A DNA stretch of 64,000 nucleotides from Halopseudomonas sabulinigri (GCF_900105255.1 NZ_LT629763.1:3916001-3980000), one strand, 5' to 3'. Shown: positions 9,446 to 18,487, counted from the stretch's first letter. The notes: generated by a model from the sequence alone, not told the origin. Translations and numbers: made by a program.

Positions 9446-10200
9446 TGCTGCGTGTGTGGAGTATGAAAGTATTTGTATGGCTGGCGTTGGCAGTCTTCTG
9501 TGTCACGCTGGTGAGCAATCTGCCGGCGAGTCTGGTCTGGCGCCAGGTAAAACCTAACCTGCCTGCCAAGGTGCAGCTGCAGGGCGTAACCGGCAGTCTG
9601 TGGCAGGGGCAGGTGGCCAACATGCAGGTCGAGGGTATTGATCAGGGTGCGCTGCGGTGGGATTGGCGGCCGGCGGCCATGCTCAAGGCGCAGTTGGCCC
9701 TGGATCTTGATTGGCGACCACGCAACAGCCAGGTGTACGCCACCTTGCGGGTAGGCTTTGGAACTGTTGTGCTGGAGCAGGTGAATGGGCGGTTGGATGC
9801 GCGCAGCATGGCAGCGGTGAACAAGGCGCCTTTTATTCTCACCGGTGACTGGCTACTGGATATTCCTGAGCTACGCCTCAAGGACTTCGAGCGAGTGGTG
9901 CATGCCGAGGGTCGAATTGCCTGGCAGAACGCCGGGGGCGGCCTGCCAGAGCCGCTGGCGCTGGGGCATCTGTCAGCGCAGCTCAGCAGCGACAACGATT
10001 GGTTGTTGATGACTCTAGCTGATCAGGAGGGGCCGCTGGGCCTGCAGGGCAACGCCAAGTGGCGGCCCGCGCAAGCCCTGCAGCTGGACACCCGGTTGAA
10101 GGCGCGCGCGCAGGCCGACGCCGGGCTCGCCGAAGGCCTGAAGCTGCTGGGGCGACCTGATGCAGAGGGTTGGGTACACTGGCGCGCCAGGCTGCAATGA
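9445..10200 (+). CDS. gspN: Type II secretion protein GspN
   Basis: This bitopic protein is found only in some type II secretion systems, and its role is not well defined. From ATG 9445, which overlaps the gspM stop, it has 251 residues; ATG 9463 is an alternative start. A membrane helix lies at about 8-27 (VFVWLALAVFCVTLVSNLP). The family pattern GVTGSLWQGQ follows near residue 50. A longer open frame begins at 9334 inside gspM but has no reason to be used. P. aeruginosa Xcp is not known to carry gspN, so this operon resembles the single-operon systems of marine gammaproteobacteria. Confidence 0.88.
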   Translation: MLRVWSMKVFVWLALAVFCVTLVSNLPASLVWRQVKPNLPAKVQLQGVTGSLWQGQVANMQVEGIDQGALRWDWRPAAMLKAQLALDLDWRPRNSQVYATLRVGFGTVVLEQVNGRLDARSMAAVNKAPFILTGDWLLDIPELRLKDFERVVHAEGRIAWQNAGGGLPEPLALGHLSAQLSSDNDWLLMTLADQEGPLGLQGNAKWRPAQALQLDTRLKARAQADAGLAEGLKLLGRPDAEGWVHWRARLQ

Positions 10201-10271
10201 CGGTCTCGATAACGCGGTTCAATTTATCGGCGGTCGTACAGGTTAGGCGACCGCACAGTGGAGTAAGCAAG

Positions 10272-10883
10272 ATGCGTGGGCTCTGGATTACGGCAGTAGT
10301 ACTTGGGCTGGCAGGCTGTGCCAGTTCGTCGGTCAAGCAGCAGGAGCAGAACGCAGCTATAGCCGATGCCCGGGCGCGTCTCGGCTTGGGGCAGTGTGAT
10401 ATGAACGTTGCGCAGCAGGTGCATCAACTGAGCGACGCCCAGCTGGATCTGGAAGCGGCCTATCTGTGCCTACAACAGGGCAAGCTGCCGCCGCTGGAGT
10501 TGGTACTGGAGGATTTTGCAAAACGCCATCCTGAAGCACCCTATCAGGATTACGCCGCCTACCTGCAGGCCATGGTGCCTTTTGCGCGCTTTGAGATGGC
10601 TGCCGGCGATGACCAGGAACGTTTGCGCCTGGGCCGCGAAGCTCACGCGCAACTGACCGGTTTCATCCGGCAGTATCCTGATTCAGCTTACCGCAGTGAA
10701 ATAGTGCCGCGCCTGGAAACCCTGCTCGAGGGCATGGCGCAGTCAGAATACAACCTGGCCGTGCTGGATGTAGAGACTGGCCAGCGCGAGCGCGGTGAAG
10801 CACGCTTGCGTTACCTCATCAGGTATTACCCGCGCAGCAAGGCCGCGGTGGAGGCGCAGCACTGGTTGGGTACAACGGATTGA
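10272..10883 (+). CDS. TPR-like outer-membrane lipoprotein at the end of the gsp operon
   Basis: This 203-residue protein has a lipoprotein signal (VLGLAGC, acylated Cys16; Ala-Ser-Ser follows, so outer-membrane sorting is likely). The rest is helical. The final part, with YYPRSKAAVEAQHWL, resembles the tetratricopeptide repeats of BamD-like proteins. It starts 71 bases after gspN and precedes a strong terminator, so it may be the last gene of the secretion operon. A role as a secretin pilotin or assembly helper is possible but is only inferred from position. The open frame extends upstream to 10170, but ATG 10272 is the start that puts the lipobox in place. Confidence 0.75.
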   Translation: MRGLWITAVVLGLAGCASSSVKQQEQNAAIADARARLGLGQCDMNVAQQVHQLSDAQLDLEAAYLCLQQGKLPPLELVLEDFAKRHPEAPYQDYAAYLQAMVPFARFEMAAGDDQERLRLGREAHAQLTGFIRQYPDSAYRSEIVPRLETLLEGMAQSEYNLAVLDVETGQRERGEARLRYLIRYYPRSKAAVEAQHWLGTTD

Positions 10884-10940
10884 ATGGGTTATCTGGGCGC
10901 TGCCTTAGGTCAAGCGCGCGGGCCGAGGTCAAGTGTTTTT

Positions 10941-10964
10941 GCCGCTGAAAAAGCGGCTTTTTTT
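10941..10964 (+). terminator. Rho-independent terminator after the gsp operon
   Basis: A 6-bp GC stem (GCCGCT at 10941-10946 with AGCGGC at 10952-10957) is followed by seven T residues. It lies 58 bases after the lipoprotein gene stop. Confidence 0.85.
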
Positions 10965-11165
10965 GCTCTTGTTCGGGGCGCCGTGCCTTGACATTGTGCA
11001 CAGATACGGGGCGAGCCGTAACAGAACGGTAAGATAGCGCTGTAAGTGCTTGAAATACGGTGTCGAATTTTTAACTTGTTGATTTAATTGAATAAAAATA
11101 CAGGTTAAAAAATGATCATTTTGAACTCTTGCCCCACTAGGCTTGGCCCCGCGCGCTGTTCATAC

Positions 11166-11206
11166 AAGCTATCCACAAAGTTATCCACAGATATTGTGGA
11201 TAGCTT
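11166..11206. repeat. DnaA-box-like inverted repeat
   Basis: Perfect 12-bp arms, AAGCTATCCACA at 11166-11177 and TGTGGATAGCTT at 11195-11206, enclose a third copy TTATCCACA at 11181-11189. TTATCCACA equals the strict DnaA box. The T run after the right arm lies on the + strand, which has no gene ending here, so a terminator role is less likely. The 10884-11235 gap otherwise holds one terminator and AT-rich DNA with no gene. Confidence 0.6.
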
Positions 11207-11235
11207 TTTGCAAACCGCGCTGGGGCTGGGCTGGT

Positions 11236-12153
11236 TCAGATTCCCTGCGGAATGTCCTCGCCGCCAAGGGCGTTGGCAAGGGCTGGAATCAATTCGCTGA
11301 GCGTGCTTGACATGATGCTGAAGCTGGCGTCCAACTGGCTGGCCATGTCGTCGCCGGCGTTGTCGTCCGCTTCGTCGCGCAGCAGGTCTTCAAATTTCAA
11401 GCGTTTGACGGTGAGCTTGTCGTCCAGGCTGAAACTCAACTTTTCCTGCCACTGCAATGCCAGCTGGCTGACCTGCTTGCCCGCCGACAGGTGCAGTTGA
11501 ATCTCATCGCTGGCCAGATCCTGACGTTTGCAGCGTACAACGCCGCCATCCTCGCTGGTATCGCGCAACTCGCACTCGTCACCAATCACCAGTTGCTCGG
11601 GCGCAGTGCCTTCCTTGACCCACTGGGTCATGCACGCGGCGGGGGCCGTCTTCACATTGAGTGGGCGCACGGGCAGGGTGCCGGTGCACTCACGCAGCAG
11701 GCTCAGAAGGTCCTCTGCGCGCTTGTGGCTGGAGCTGTCGACAGCAATCCAGCCTTCAGCCGGGCAGAGGCAAGCGTAGGTGGTCTGGGTACGGGTAAAG
11801 GCACGTGGTAGCAGCGACATGATGATCTCATCCTTGAGGGTATCGCGCTCCTTCTTGTAAACCTTGCGAGCGTCGCGGTTTTCGATCTCTTCGACCTTCT
11901 CTGCCAGTGCCTCCTTGATCACGCTGCCGGGCAGAATGCGCTCTTCCTTGCGCAGGGCAATCAACCAGTAGCCGTTGCTCGACTCAAGGCGGTTTTCCGA
12001 ATGCCGCCCGTAGGGCGTGGTCCAACCCAGGGTATGGGTTTCCTGGCTGGCGCAGGGGCGTGACGGTTTCTGTTCCAGCGCCTCGAGCAATTCGGTTTCG
12101 CTGAAGGGTGTGGGTTGGCTGAAGCGGTAGAGAAGCAGGTTACGAAACCACAT
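11236..12153 (-). CDS. rdgC: Recombination-associated protein RdgC
   Basis: RdgC is a ring-shaped DNA-binding protein that limits RecA activity and is tied to replication restart. This protein has 305 residues, the usual length, with the family start [11 protein letters not shown] and the segment [15 protein letters not shown] near residue 50. An open frame runs 26 codons further upstream. ATG at 12153 is preceded by AGAAGGA and matches the known N-terminus, so it was chosen. The gene is transcribed away from the tRNA pair. Confidence 0.96.
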   Translation of the reverse strand: MWFRNLLLYRFSQPTPFSETELLEALEQKPSRPCASQETHTLGWTTPYGRHSENRLESSNGYWLIALRKEERILPGSVIKEALAEKVEEIENRDARKVYKKERDTLKDEIIMSLLPRAFTRTQTTYACLCPAEGWIAVDSSSHKRAEDLLSLLRECTGTLPVRPLNVKTAPAACMTQWVKEGTAPEQLVIGDECELRDTSEDGGVVRCKRQDLASDEIQLHLSAGKQVSQLALQWQEKLSFSLDDKLTVKRLKFEDLLRDEADDNAGDDMASQLDASFSIMSSTLSELIPALANALGGEDIPQGI

Positions 12154-12294
12154 GATGCTGTCCTTCTGTTGTTGCCTGGGGCTGGTTGGCCCGAGAAAAC
12201 GAGCAATATTGCCTGAGCCCATGCGCAACAACCAGTGTTTACGGGGCTGATGAATAAGATATTGAAATAGGCTGATTTTTTTTTGAAAAAGGTA

Positions 12295-12323
12295 TTGCCA
12301 TAACCGAAAAAGCTGCCTAGAAT
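12295..12323 (+). promoter_or_regulatory. Sigma-70 promoter of the tRNA-Val/tRNA-Asp unit
   Basis: TTGCCA at 12295-12300 and TAGAAT at 12318-12323 are separated by 17 bases. A GC-rich stretch follows (GCGCCCC), typical of stringently controlled tRNA promoters. Confidence 0.75.
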
Positions 12324-12345
12324 GCGCCCCACTTCGAGAGCAAAC

Positions 12346-12421
12346 GGGTGATTAGCTCAGCTGGGAGAGCATCTGCCTTACAAGCAGAGGGTCGGCGGTT
12401 CGATCCCGTCATCACCCACCA
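12346..12421 (+). tRNA. tRNA-Val (anticodon TAC)
   Basis: The 76-nt cloverleaf has acceptor arms GGGTGAT and ATCACCC and an encoded CCA end. The anticodon loop CTTACAA gives TAC. It is the first gene of a two-tRNA unit. Confidence 0.97.
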
Positions 12422-12436
12422 CTCGAGGTATATAGC

Positions 12437-12513
12437 GCAGCGGTAGTTCAGTTGGTTAGAATACCGGCCTGTCACGCCGGGGGTCGCGGGTTCGAGTCCC
12501 GTCCGCTGCGCCA
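12437..12513 (+). tRNA. tRNA-Asp (anticodon GTC)
   Basis: The 77-nt cloverleaf has acceptor arms GCAGCGG and CCGCTGC, discriminator G and encoded CCA. The anticodon loop CTGTCAC gives GTC. It lies 15 bases after tRNA-Val and is likely cotranscribed with it. Confidence 0.97.
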
Positions 12514-12676
12514 TTTCCCCCTCAGTTTTACCTCATTATTTTTCCTAATCGTGTAGCAGTTATCACTGCATGATTCTGTCTGTTTCTTTGTCTTCGAGCC
12601 AGTAGCCTGACCTTTCAAGCCCTGTTAAGCTGATCGCTTTATTCCGCCCAGCTTGGGCCTGTCGATTGAGGTAAGC

Positions 12677-13375
12677 ATGAAGCGTAATCTGCTGGCAGTC
12701 AGTGTTGCAGTCGGTGTTCTTGTATTGGCCGGTTGTGAAAAGGAACCAGAACTCACTACCCCCATCCAGCAAGCCTCCTATGGTATTGGTTTGAACATGG
12801 GTCAGAGCCTGCTGCAGGATGGTCTGGATGACATTGACGCACAGGCGCTCGCGCTGGGCCTTGAAGATGCACTGGCCAAGGCTGAGCATCGCGTAGGCGA
12901 CGAAGAGCTGACTGCCGCCTTCAACACCCTGCAGGAGCGCGCTCAGGAGCGTGCCAAGAGCCTGGCTGACGAAGCAGTGCAAGCCAACCAGAAGTATCTG
13001 GAAGAGAACGCTGCCAAAGACGGCGTCACCACCACCGAATCAGGTCTGCAATATGAAGTGCTGAACGCTGGCGACGCCGAAGGCCCGCAGCCAGCGGCGG
13101 ACGATGTGGTGGTCGTGCACTACGAAGGCAAGCTGGTTGATGGCACCGTGTTCGACAGCTCGGTTGAGCGTGGCGAGCCGGCTGAACTGCCAGTCAACGG
13201 CGTGATTCCCGGCTGGATGGAAGCACTTCAGCTGATGCATGTCGGCGACAAGTGGAAGGTCACACTGCCAAGCGAGCTGGCTTACGGTGAGCGCAGCCCG
13301 AGTCCGGTTATCCCGCCGAACTCCATTCTGGTTTTCGAGATGGAGCTGATCTCCATCAATCCGCGTCAGGAATAA
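12677..13375 (+). CDS. FKBP-type peptidyl-prolyl isomerase lipoprotein (FkpA/Mip type)
   Basis: This envelope prolyl isomerase and chaperone has 232 residues from ATG 12677, preceded by GAGG. A lipobox LAGC places the acylated Cys at residue 20, so the protein is a lipoprotein rather than a soluble FkpA. The helical N-terminal dimer domain spans about 30-120. The FKBP catalytic domain follows (about 130-230), with VVVHYEGKLVDGTVFDSS, VIPGWMEALQLM and PPNSILVFEMELI. An in-frame start eight codons upstream (12653) would spoil the signal peptide. Confidence 0.93.
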   Translation: MKRNLLAVSVAVGVLVLAGCEKEPELTTPIQQASYGIGLNMGQSLLQDGLDDIDAQALALGLEDALAKAEHRVGDEELTAAFNTLQERAQERAKSLADEAVQANQKYLEENAAKDGVTTTESGLQYEVLNAGDAEGPQPAADDVVVVHYEGKLVDGTVFDSSVERGEPAELPVNGVIPGWMEALQLMHVGDKWKVTLPSELAYGERSPSPVIPPNSILVFEMELISINPRQE

Positions 13376-13379
13376 TTGC

Positions 13380-13431
13380 GGTAACACGTCCCAATGCCCG
13401 AGGCAAGGCCCTCGGGCATTCAAGTGTTACC
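13380..13431. repeat. Nested inverted repeat after the FKBP gene
   Basis: The inner arms are AATGCCCGAGG (13393-13403) and CCTCGGGCATT (13410-13420). The outer arms are GGTAACAC (13380-13387) and GTGTTACC (13424-13431). The 12-mer TTGCGGTAACAC recurs directly at 13376-13387 and 13444-13455. There is no T run, so if this ends transcription it is not a standard terminator. Confidence 0.6.
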
Positions 13432-13608
13432 CTTATGCACAATTTGCGGTAACACTTTCTGTTTACTTCCCGGTTTTTTTATGATCCTCGGCGTTCATTG
13501 TAACTGGCTGAAAAATATCAATTTTTTCTCTGGTTAAAAACTATCCTGTTTGTCTGCAGCCGCTTTCTTACGGGCGTTTGAGACACTTTTCCTGTTTTTT
13601 TGCACAGA

Positions 13609-13633
13609 CTTATCCACAGGTTCTGTGGGTAAG
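13609..13633. repeat. Second DnaA-box-like inverted repeat
   Basis: CTTATCCACAG (13609-13619) and CTGTGGGTAAG (13623-13633) form 11-bp arms with one mismatch and a 3-base spacer. The left arm contains a strict DnaA box. Together with the repeat at 11166-11206 it flanks the rdgC-tRNA-FKBP segment. Confidence 0.55.
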
Positions 13634-13663
13634 CGGACGCAGACCGCAGAAACGCTGGGTGCG

Positions 13664-14398
13664 TCAGTCAAAGCGTTTAACTATCTGCTGAATCTGGCCG
13701 TTGTTGATCATCTCGTTGATCTGTCTTACCAACTTCTGGCTAGCTCGGTCGGCGGGGTTGGCCACGGCGCAGCGCAGCGCAAAGTGTTCCACCTCCCACT
13801 GGCTGATGCGAAAAGTCGCCTGATTCTCGGGCAGTACGTGAGACACCGCGCGGCGCAGGTCTATTACCGCGTCCAGGCGTTCGCGTTCCAGCATCTTTAG
13901 CCGCGTGGGCAGATCGCGAACATCATGGCGAACCATCGCCTGCTGGTTGAACGCAGCCGTGATAGCAGGCGAATAGTGATAGCCCAGAGTGGTGCCGATG
14001 ATGGCGCCTTGCAGGTCGCTTACCGAGTGCGGGGCGGGTTGCGCCAGGCGAGTAATCACGACGTCGGCATCTTCGTACAGGCTTTGGCTCCAGAGCACTT
14101 GGTCCGGTGTGTTCAGCCAGGCGGGCAGGGTGTTGCAAATGATCTGGATGCGGCCATTTGCCAGGGATTCGTCAATCCGGTTGTTTGGTGTGGCAACAAA
14201 GCTCAGGTCACGCCCTGAAGCGGCTGCAACGGCCTCGCCAATGGCACGGGTTAGCGAGTGCTGGAGTTCGTTAGCCTGGACCTCCACATAAGGTGGCGGA
14301 TCCGATGGCGAGAAGCCCCAGAGCAGAGGCTCGCTCAGGCAGGGTGGTGCTATCAGGCTGAGGCCGGCCAGTGCCAGTCGAAACGTCGTTGGTGTCAC
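13664..14398 (-). CDS. Periplasmic solute-binding protein, family 3 type
   Basis: This 244-residue secreted protein has a signal peptide ending near residue 22 (PPCLS). The body looks like a truncated-size amino-acid-type substrate-binding protein (SBP_bac_3). Supporting segments are ANGRIQIICNTLPAWLNTPD and SDLQGAIIGTTLGYHYSP. No permease or ATPase gene is nearby. It lies 49 bases downstream of the EAL-CBS-GGDEF gene on the same strand, so it may be cotranscribed with it. Its ligand is unknown; a sensory rather than transport role is possible. Confidence 0.75.
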   Translation of the reverse strand: MTPTTFRLALAGLSLIAPPCLSEPLLWGFSPSDPPPYVEVQANELQHSLTRAIGEAVAAASGRDLSFVATPNNRIDESLANGRIQIICNTLPAWLNTPDQVLWSQSLYEDADVVITRLAQPAPHSVSDLQGAIIGTTLGYHYSPAITAAFNQQAMVRHDVRDLPTRLKMLERERLDAVIDLRRAVSHVLPENQATFRISQWEVEHFALRCAVANPADRASQKLVRQINEMINNGQIQQIVKRFD

Positions 14399-14447
14399 AG
14401 CAAACCCGTTATCAGTCGCGCTGGTGTCAGCTTAGCCTATTGCCGCG

Positions 14448-16250
14448 TCAGCGGGATTGGCAATGCAAATCGACGGGCTCTTCAGGGCTGCTGCGGTCGA
14501 TGTGCTGCAGAGCATTGGAGAGCGCGATGCTGAAACCGCGGGTTTTCTTGGCTTCATGCTTGGCGCGAGACGCGTGCTCTGCCAGTAGCGCAGGGTCCAG
14601 CTTGCGCTGCTGCTGACCGCGTAGCTGCAATACGCCAATAGAGAGATTCAGCAGGTCGTGCTTGCGCCAGCGGCCTTCGCGGTCGGGTGCGCTGAAACCC
14701 TGACCCTCGATGTGCTCCGGGCGATAAAGGCTGTGGCATAGCTGCTGAAAGCGCTGGTCCAGCTGGCTGAGGCGTTGGCGCCAGTCTTTGCTGCGCATGA
14801 CCAGCATAAAGTCATCGCCGCCAATGTGACCGACAAAGTCCTTTTGCGGGTCGCAGAGCTCGCGCAGCAGCTGTGCCAGGGCGAGCAGCAGTTCATCGCC
14901 CTTGCCGTAGCCATAGAGATCGTTAAAGGGCTTGAAATTGTCCAGGTCGACGTAGCACAGCTGGGCGTCCACCTGTTGCTCCAGCAGGCGTTCCAGGCAC
15001 TGCTGGATGGGGATATTACCCGGTAGCAGTGTCAGTGGGTTGGCATGTCTTGCCTGCTGCAACTTGAGTTCGGTGATTTGTCGCAATACATCGATGCCGC
15101 GTCCCAGGCCTTTGTAAATGCCCTGGTCAATGATGATGAAGTCATCTTCCAGGCGCTGACGAGCGCGGCTGGTCAGCAGTCGACTGACGCGTTGCAGGCT
15201 CTGACGAATATCGACCAGCAGGCAGTCGGCATCCATCAGTTTGCGGATCGGCTTGCGGTTGTAGATCTCCTGCGCAAACGGTTTGAGCATGGTCTGGCTG
15301 AGCGCGTGCCGCTGGATGGCGCCGATGGGGCGTTGATGGTCGTCAAGAATGGCCAGCGTATTCAGCATTGGCTGCTGTTGAAAGCACTCGAGTACCTTTT
15401 GTACTGGGGTGCTTTCATGCAGACCGGGGATCGGCAGCAGCAGGCTATGAATGGGTGCGTCATCGTTGCTGCCAGCGCGGTCCTGGTTCAGGCGTTGTGC
15501 CAGCTGTTCGGGATTGATATCGGGAATATTCGCCGGGCGTCCCAACCAATAGCCCTGTACCCAATCGATGCCGATTTCCTCCAGCACCGCCAGCTCTTCC
15601 GCCTGCTCTATGCCCTCGGCAATGACCTGAGCGCGTGAGGCTTTGGCCATTTGCAAGATGGAGCTGACGAATTCACGCTTGATGGGATCTTGATGGATGC
15701 TGTCGACAAAGTGGCGATCAATCTTCACGTATTCCGGCTGCAGTTCCGACCACAGTCGCAGGCTGGAATAGCCGGCACCAAGATCGTCCAGCGCGATGGA
15801 AAAGCCCATGTCACGGTAATGGTGCAGGGCGGTTTGCAGCAGGCTGACGTCGTCAATGGGAGCTTGCTCGGTGAGCTCGATTACCACGCGATCAGGGGTC
15901 AGTCCGCTGGATTCGAGCAGGGCGAGGGTGCCGCCGGAGTAGTGTTGTTGCTCAAGCAGGCTTTCCGGGGAGATGTTCAGAAACAGCTTTCCCGGCAGGC
16001 CCAAGGCGCAAAAGCGACTGATAGCACGGCTGCGGCAGAGCATCTCAAGCTCGGTGAGCATGCCGTGATGGCGCGCGGCAGCAAACAGCGTCAGGGGTGA
16101 ATGCAGAGGGCTGTCGGACGGGCCGCGGCTCAGTGCTTCAAAGCCGATTACCCGTTGCTCCAGACTGGAGACAATTGGCTGGAACAGGGTGGAAACCGCG
16201 CCGCGGTTGAGAATGCTGAGCAGCGCTTGGCGTTGTTCGGAAACGGTCAT
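14448..16250 (-). CDS. Cyclic-di-GMP enzyme with EAL-CBS-CBS-GGDEF order
   Basis: This 600-residue soluble protein has an N-terminal EAL phosphodiesterase domain (about 15-250). EAL, ELTEQ, DDLGAGYSSL and KIDRHFVD motifs are intact, so hydrolysis of cyclic-di-GMP is likely. Two CBS modules (about 270-400) could bind an adenine nucleotide. The C-terminal GGDEF domain reads GGDDF. The inhibitory-site position reads PQKD instead of RxxD, so feedback binding is probably lost. ATG 16250 was chosen over an upstream open frame to 16364 because homologous proteins start just before the EAL domain. The architecture and place next to prc match PA3258 of P. aeruginosa as I recall it. Confidence 0.9.
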   Translation of the reverse strand: MTVSEQRQALLSILNRGAVSTLFQPIVSSLEQRVIGFEALSRGPSDSPLHSPLTLFAAARHHGMLTELEMLCRSRAISRFCALGLPGKLFLNISPESLLEQQHYSGGTLALLESSGLTPDRVVIELTEQAPIDDVSLLQTALHHYRDMGFSIALDDLGAGYSSLRLWSELQPEYVKIDRHFVDSIHQDPIKREFVSSILQMAKASRAQVIAEGIEQAEELAVLEEIGIDWVQGYWLGRPANIPDINPEQLAQRLNQDRAGSNDDAPIHSLLLPIPGLHESTPVQKVLECFQQQPMLNTLAILDDHQRPIGAIQRHALSQTMLKPFAQEIYNRKPIRKLMDADCLLVDIRQSLQRVSRLLTSRARQRLEDDFIIIDQGIYKGLGRGIDVLRQITELKLQQARHANPLTLLPGNIPIQQCLERLLEQQVDAQLCYVDLDNFKPFNDLYGYGKGDELLLALAQLLRELCDPQKDFVGHIGGDDFMLVMRSKDWRQRLSQLDQRFQQLCHSLYRPEHIEGQGFSAPDREGRWRKHDLLNLSIGVLQLRGQQQRKLDPALLAEHASRAKHEAKKTRGFSIALSNALQHIDRSSPEEPVDLHCQSR

Positions 16251-16393
16251 TGGTGATCCCAGGCGATGGATTGTTGCCGTCCTGGCAGCCCGCGATGCGC
16301 TGATTGGGCACACTGGCGGGCAGTTGTCCTGACCGGGGCAGTGTGCCATCAGTAAATGACACAAAGGTGACAGCGAGCGCTGTCAGGGAGGGT

Positions 16394-18487
16394 TCAGTCC
16401 GCTTTGGCGACCTGATGTTCCAGTTGCAGCAGGTCGACCAGAATCTGCCCGGTTTCGACCAGGAAGGCATCGGGTTCCTTGTCTGCATCGTTGGTGTTCA
16501 GCGCCACCTCGTCAGCCGGATCGTCCTTCTCCAGCGATGCCAGAGGCTCTTCGCCCTTGGCGTTGCGGCGGGTGTTTTCCATGACCAGCAGGCGCGACTC
16601 ATAGTCATTGAGCTGCTGCTTGCGCTTGGCTTCGTTCAGCGGCAGGGTCTCACGGCCCTTAATCTCGTCGTCCAGCCCCAGGCGAGACAGCGTGTAGATG
16701 AAATCGGGGTCCTTGGCAGCACGGGTCTCATGGCTCTTTTGCAGTTGTGCGACAAAAGGCTTGAGCTGTTGGCTGCTGCTGTAACGCGCCGGCGGAATAG
16801 TATCCCAGGGCATGGCATGCGGCAGGGCGCTTTCGCCGATTTCCTTGCTGTCCAGCAGCGAGGGGTAGCTGATGTCGGGTACTACACCGCGGTGCTGGGT
16901 GCTCTGACCGGAAACCCGGTAGAACTTGGCCAGCGTGAGCTTCAGCTCGCCGTGGTTGAGTGGCTGAATCGACTGTACCGTGCCCTTGCCGAAAGTGGGC
17001 TCGCCGATCACCAGAGCGCGGCCATAATCCTGCATGGCGCCAGCGAAAATCTCCGACGCCGAGGCTGACAGCCGGTTGACCAGAACCGCCAGTGGGCCGT
17101 TATAGGTGACGCCGGATTCGGGGTCGTCGAGTACCTGTACGTCACCCTCGGTGTTACGTACCAGTACGGTGGGGCCCTGGTCGATAAACAGGCCGGTCAG
17201 CTCGGTAGCCTCTTGCAGGGAGCCACCGCCGTTATCGCGCAGATCAAGTACCACGCCGTCGACCTTCTGTTTTTCCAGCTCTTCCAGCAGGCGGCGGACG
17301 TCACGGGTGGTGCTGCGGTAATCGGGATCGCCCTGACGATAGGCCTTGAAATCAAGGTAGAAGCCCGGCAGGTCAATCACGCCGATGCGGTAATCGTGGC
17401 CCTGATTCTTCAAGTCTATAATCCGCGATTTGGCGGCCTGGTCCTCAAGCTTGATAGCCTCTCGGGTGAGGTTGACTACTTTGCTGCTCATGTCGCCCGG
17501 CGGGTTGCTGGCCGGAATGACTTCCAGGCGCACGTTGGAGCCTTTGGGGCCGCGGATCAGCTTGACCACTTCATCCAGGCGCCAGCCAATCACGTCAACC
17601 ATTTCGTCTTCGGCCTGGGCAACGCCGACGATGCGGTCGGCTGCGGCGAGCTGCTGGCTGCGCTGGGCGGGGCCAGCTGGCACCAAGCGCATGATCTTGG
17701 TGTATTCGTTATCACTTTGCAGCACCGCGCCGATCCCCTCCAGCGAGAGGCTCATATTGATGTCGAAGTTCTCGGCATTTTCCGGTGAGAGATATTGGGT
17801 GTGCGGGTCGTAAACCTGCGCCAGCGCGTTGATGTAGTTCTGGAAGATGTCTTCCGAGCGGGTCTGGCTGACGCGAATCTGTTGGCCCTTGTAGCGTTTG
17901 ACCAGCAGGCTCTGAATATCCTCGAGGTTCTTGCCGGACAATTTCAGGCGCAGTACTTCATCCTTCAGTTGCGCGCGCCAGAGTAGATGCAGGGCATCGT
18001 CATCCTTCGCCCAGGCAGCGTCCTCACGATCAACCAGAATGTCCTGGTCAGTAGAAAAGTCGAGGTCGGACAACTGGTTTTGCAGCAGCTCCAGTGAAAA
18101 GTCCAAACGCTGTTCCAGACGCTGTAGCTGGCGTTTGTGCATGGCAAAACCGACACTCAGGTCTCCGCTGAGCAGGAGGTCGTCCATGCGCAGACGATTC
18201 TCGGCAAAGCTGTCGATGTCTTGCTGGGTAAACAGGCTGCGCTGCGCATCCAGGTGCTTCAGGTAGGTGTCATACACCTGCGCGGAAAGCGCATCGTCAA
18301 GGCGGGTACGATTGTAGTGATGACGGCGCAGTAGCTCGACCGTGTTAAGGCTGGCGACCACCTGATCCCGCGTGGGCTGCAGCTGATCAAGATCAAGCGG
18401 TGCTGCCTTCTCTGCGGCAAAGGTAGTGGCGCTGAAGGTCATCAGAGCTATCAGGCAGGACTGGCGCAGGGTGTTGGAACCTTTCAT
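16394..18487 (-). CDS. prc: Tail-specific periplasmic protease Prc (CtpA family)
   Basis: This 697-residue S41 protease trims or degrades envelope proteins at their C-termini. In pseudomonads Prc takes part in envelope stress control. A signal peptide ends near residue 24 (TTFAA). A PDZ domain lies at about 235-320. The protease core contains VDGVVLDLRDNGGGS, SASASEIFAGAM (catalytic Ser) and EPTFGKGTVQ (catalytic Lys). A C-terminal DUF3340-type domain follows, and the length matches the Prc/Tsp subfamily. It is divergent from the quinone oxidoreductase gene. Confidence 0.95.
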   Translation of the reverse strand: MKGSNTLRQSCLIALMTFSATTFAAEKAAPLDLDQLQPTRDQVVASLNTVELLRRHHYNRTRLDDALSAQVYDTYLKHLDAQRSLFTQQDIDSFAENRLRMDDLLLSGDLSVGFAMHKRQLQRLEQRLDFSLELLQNQLSDLDFSTDQDILVDREDAAWAKDDDALHLLWRAQLKDEVLRLKLSGKNLEDIQSLLVKRYKGQQIRVSQTRSEDIFQNYINALAQVYDPHTQYLSPENAENFDINMSLSLEGIGAVLQSDNEYTKIMRLVPAGPAQRSQQLAAADRIVGVAQAEDEMVDVIGWRLDEVVKLIRGPKGSNVRLEVIPASNPPGDMSSKVVNLTREAIKLEDQAAKSRIIDLKNQGHDYRIGVIDLPGFYLDFKAYRQGDPDYRSTTRDVRRLLEELEKQKVDGVVLDLRDNGGGSLQEATELTGLFIDQGPTVLVRNTEGDVQVLDDPESGVTYNGPLAVLVNRLSASASEIFAGAMQDYGRALVIGEPTFGKGTVQSIQPLNHGELKLTLAKFYRVSGQSTQHRGVVPDISYPSLLDSKEIGESALPHAMPWDTIPPARYSSSQQLKPFVAQLQKSHETRAAKDPDFIYTLSRLGLDDEIKGRETLPLNEAKRKQQLNDYESRLLVMENTRRNAKGEEPLASLEKDDPADEVALNTNDADKEPDAFLVETGQILVDLLQLEHQVAKAD

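Noticed and set aside
11166..11206. Hairpin as the rdgC terminator
   Set aside because: The T run is on the + strand, while rdgC is on the minus strand, so it does not fit an rdgC terminator.
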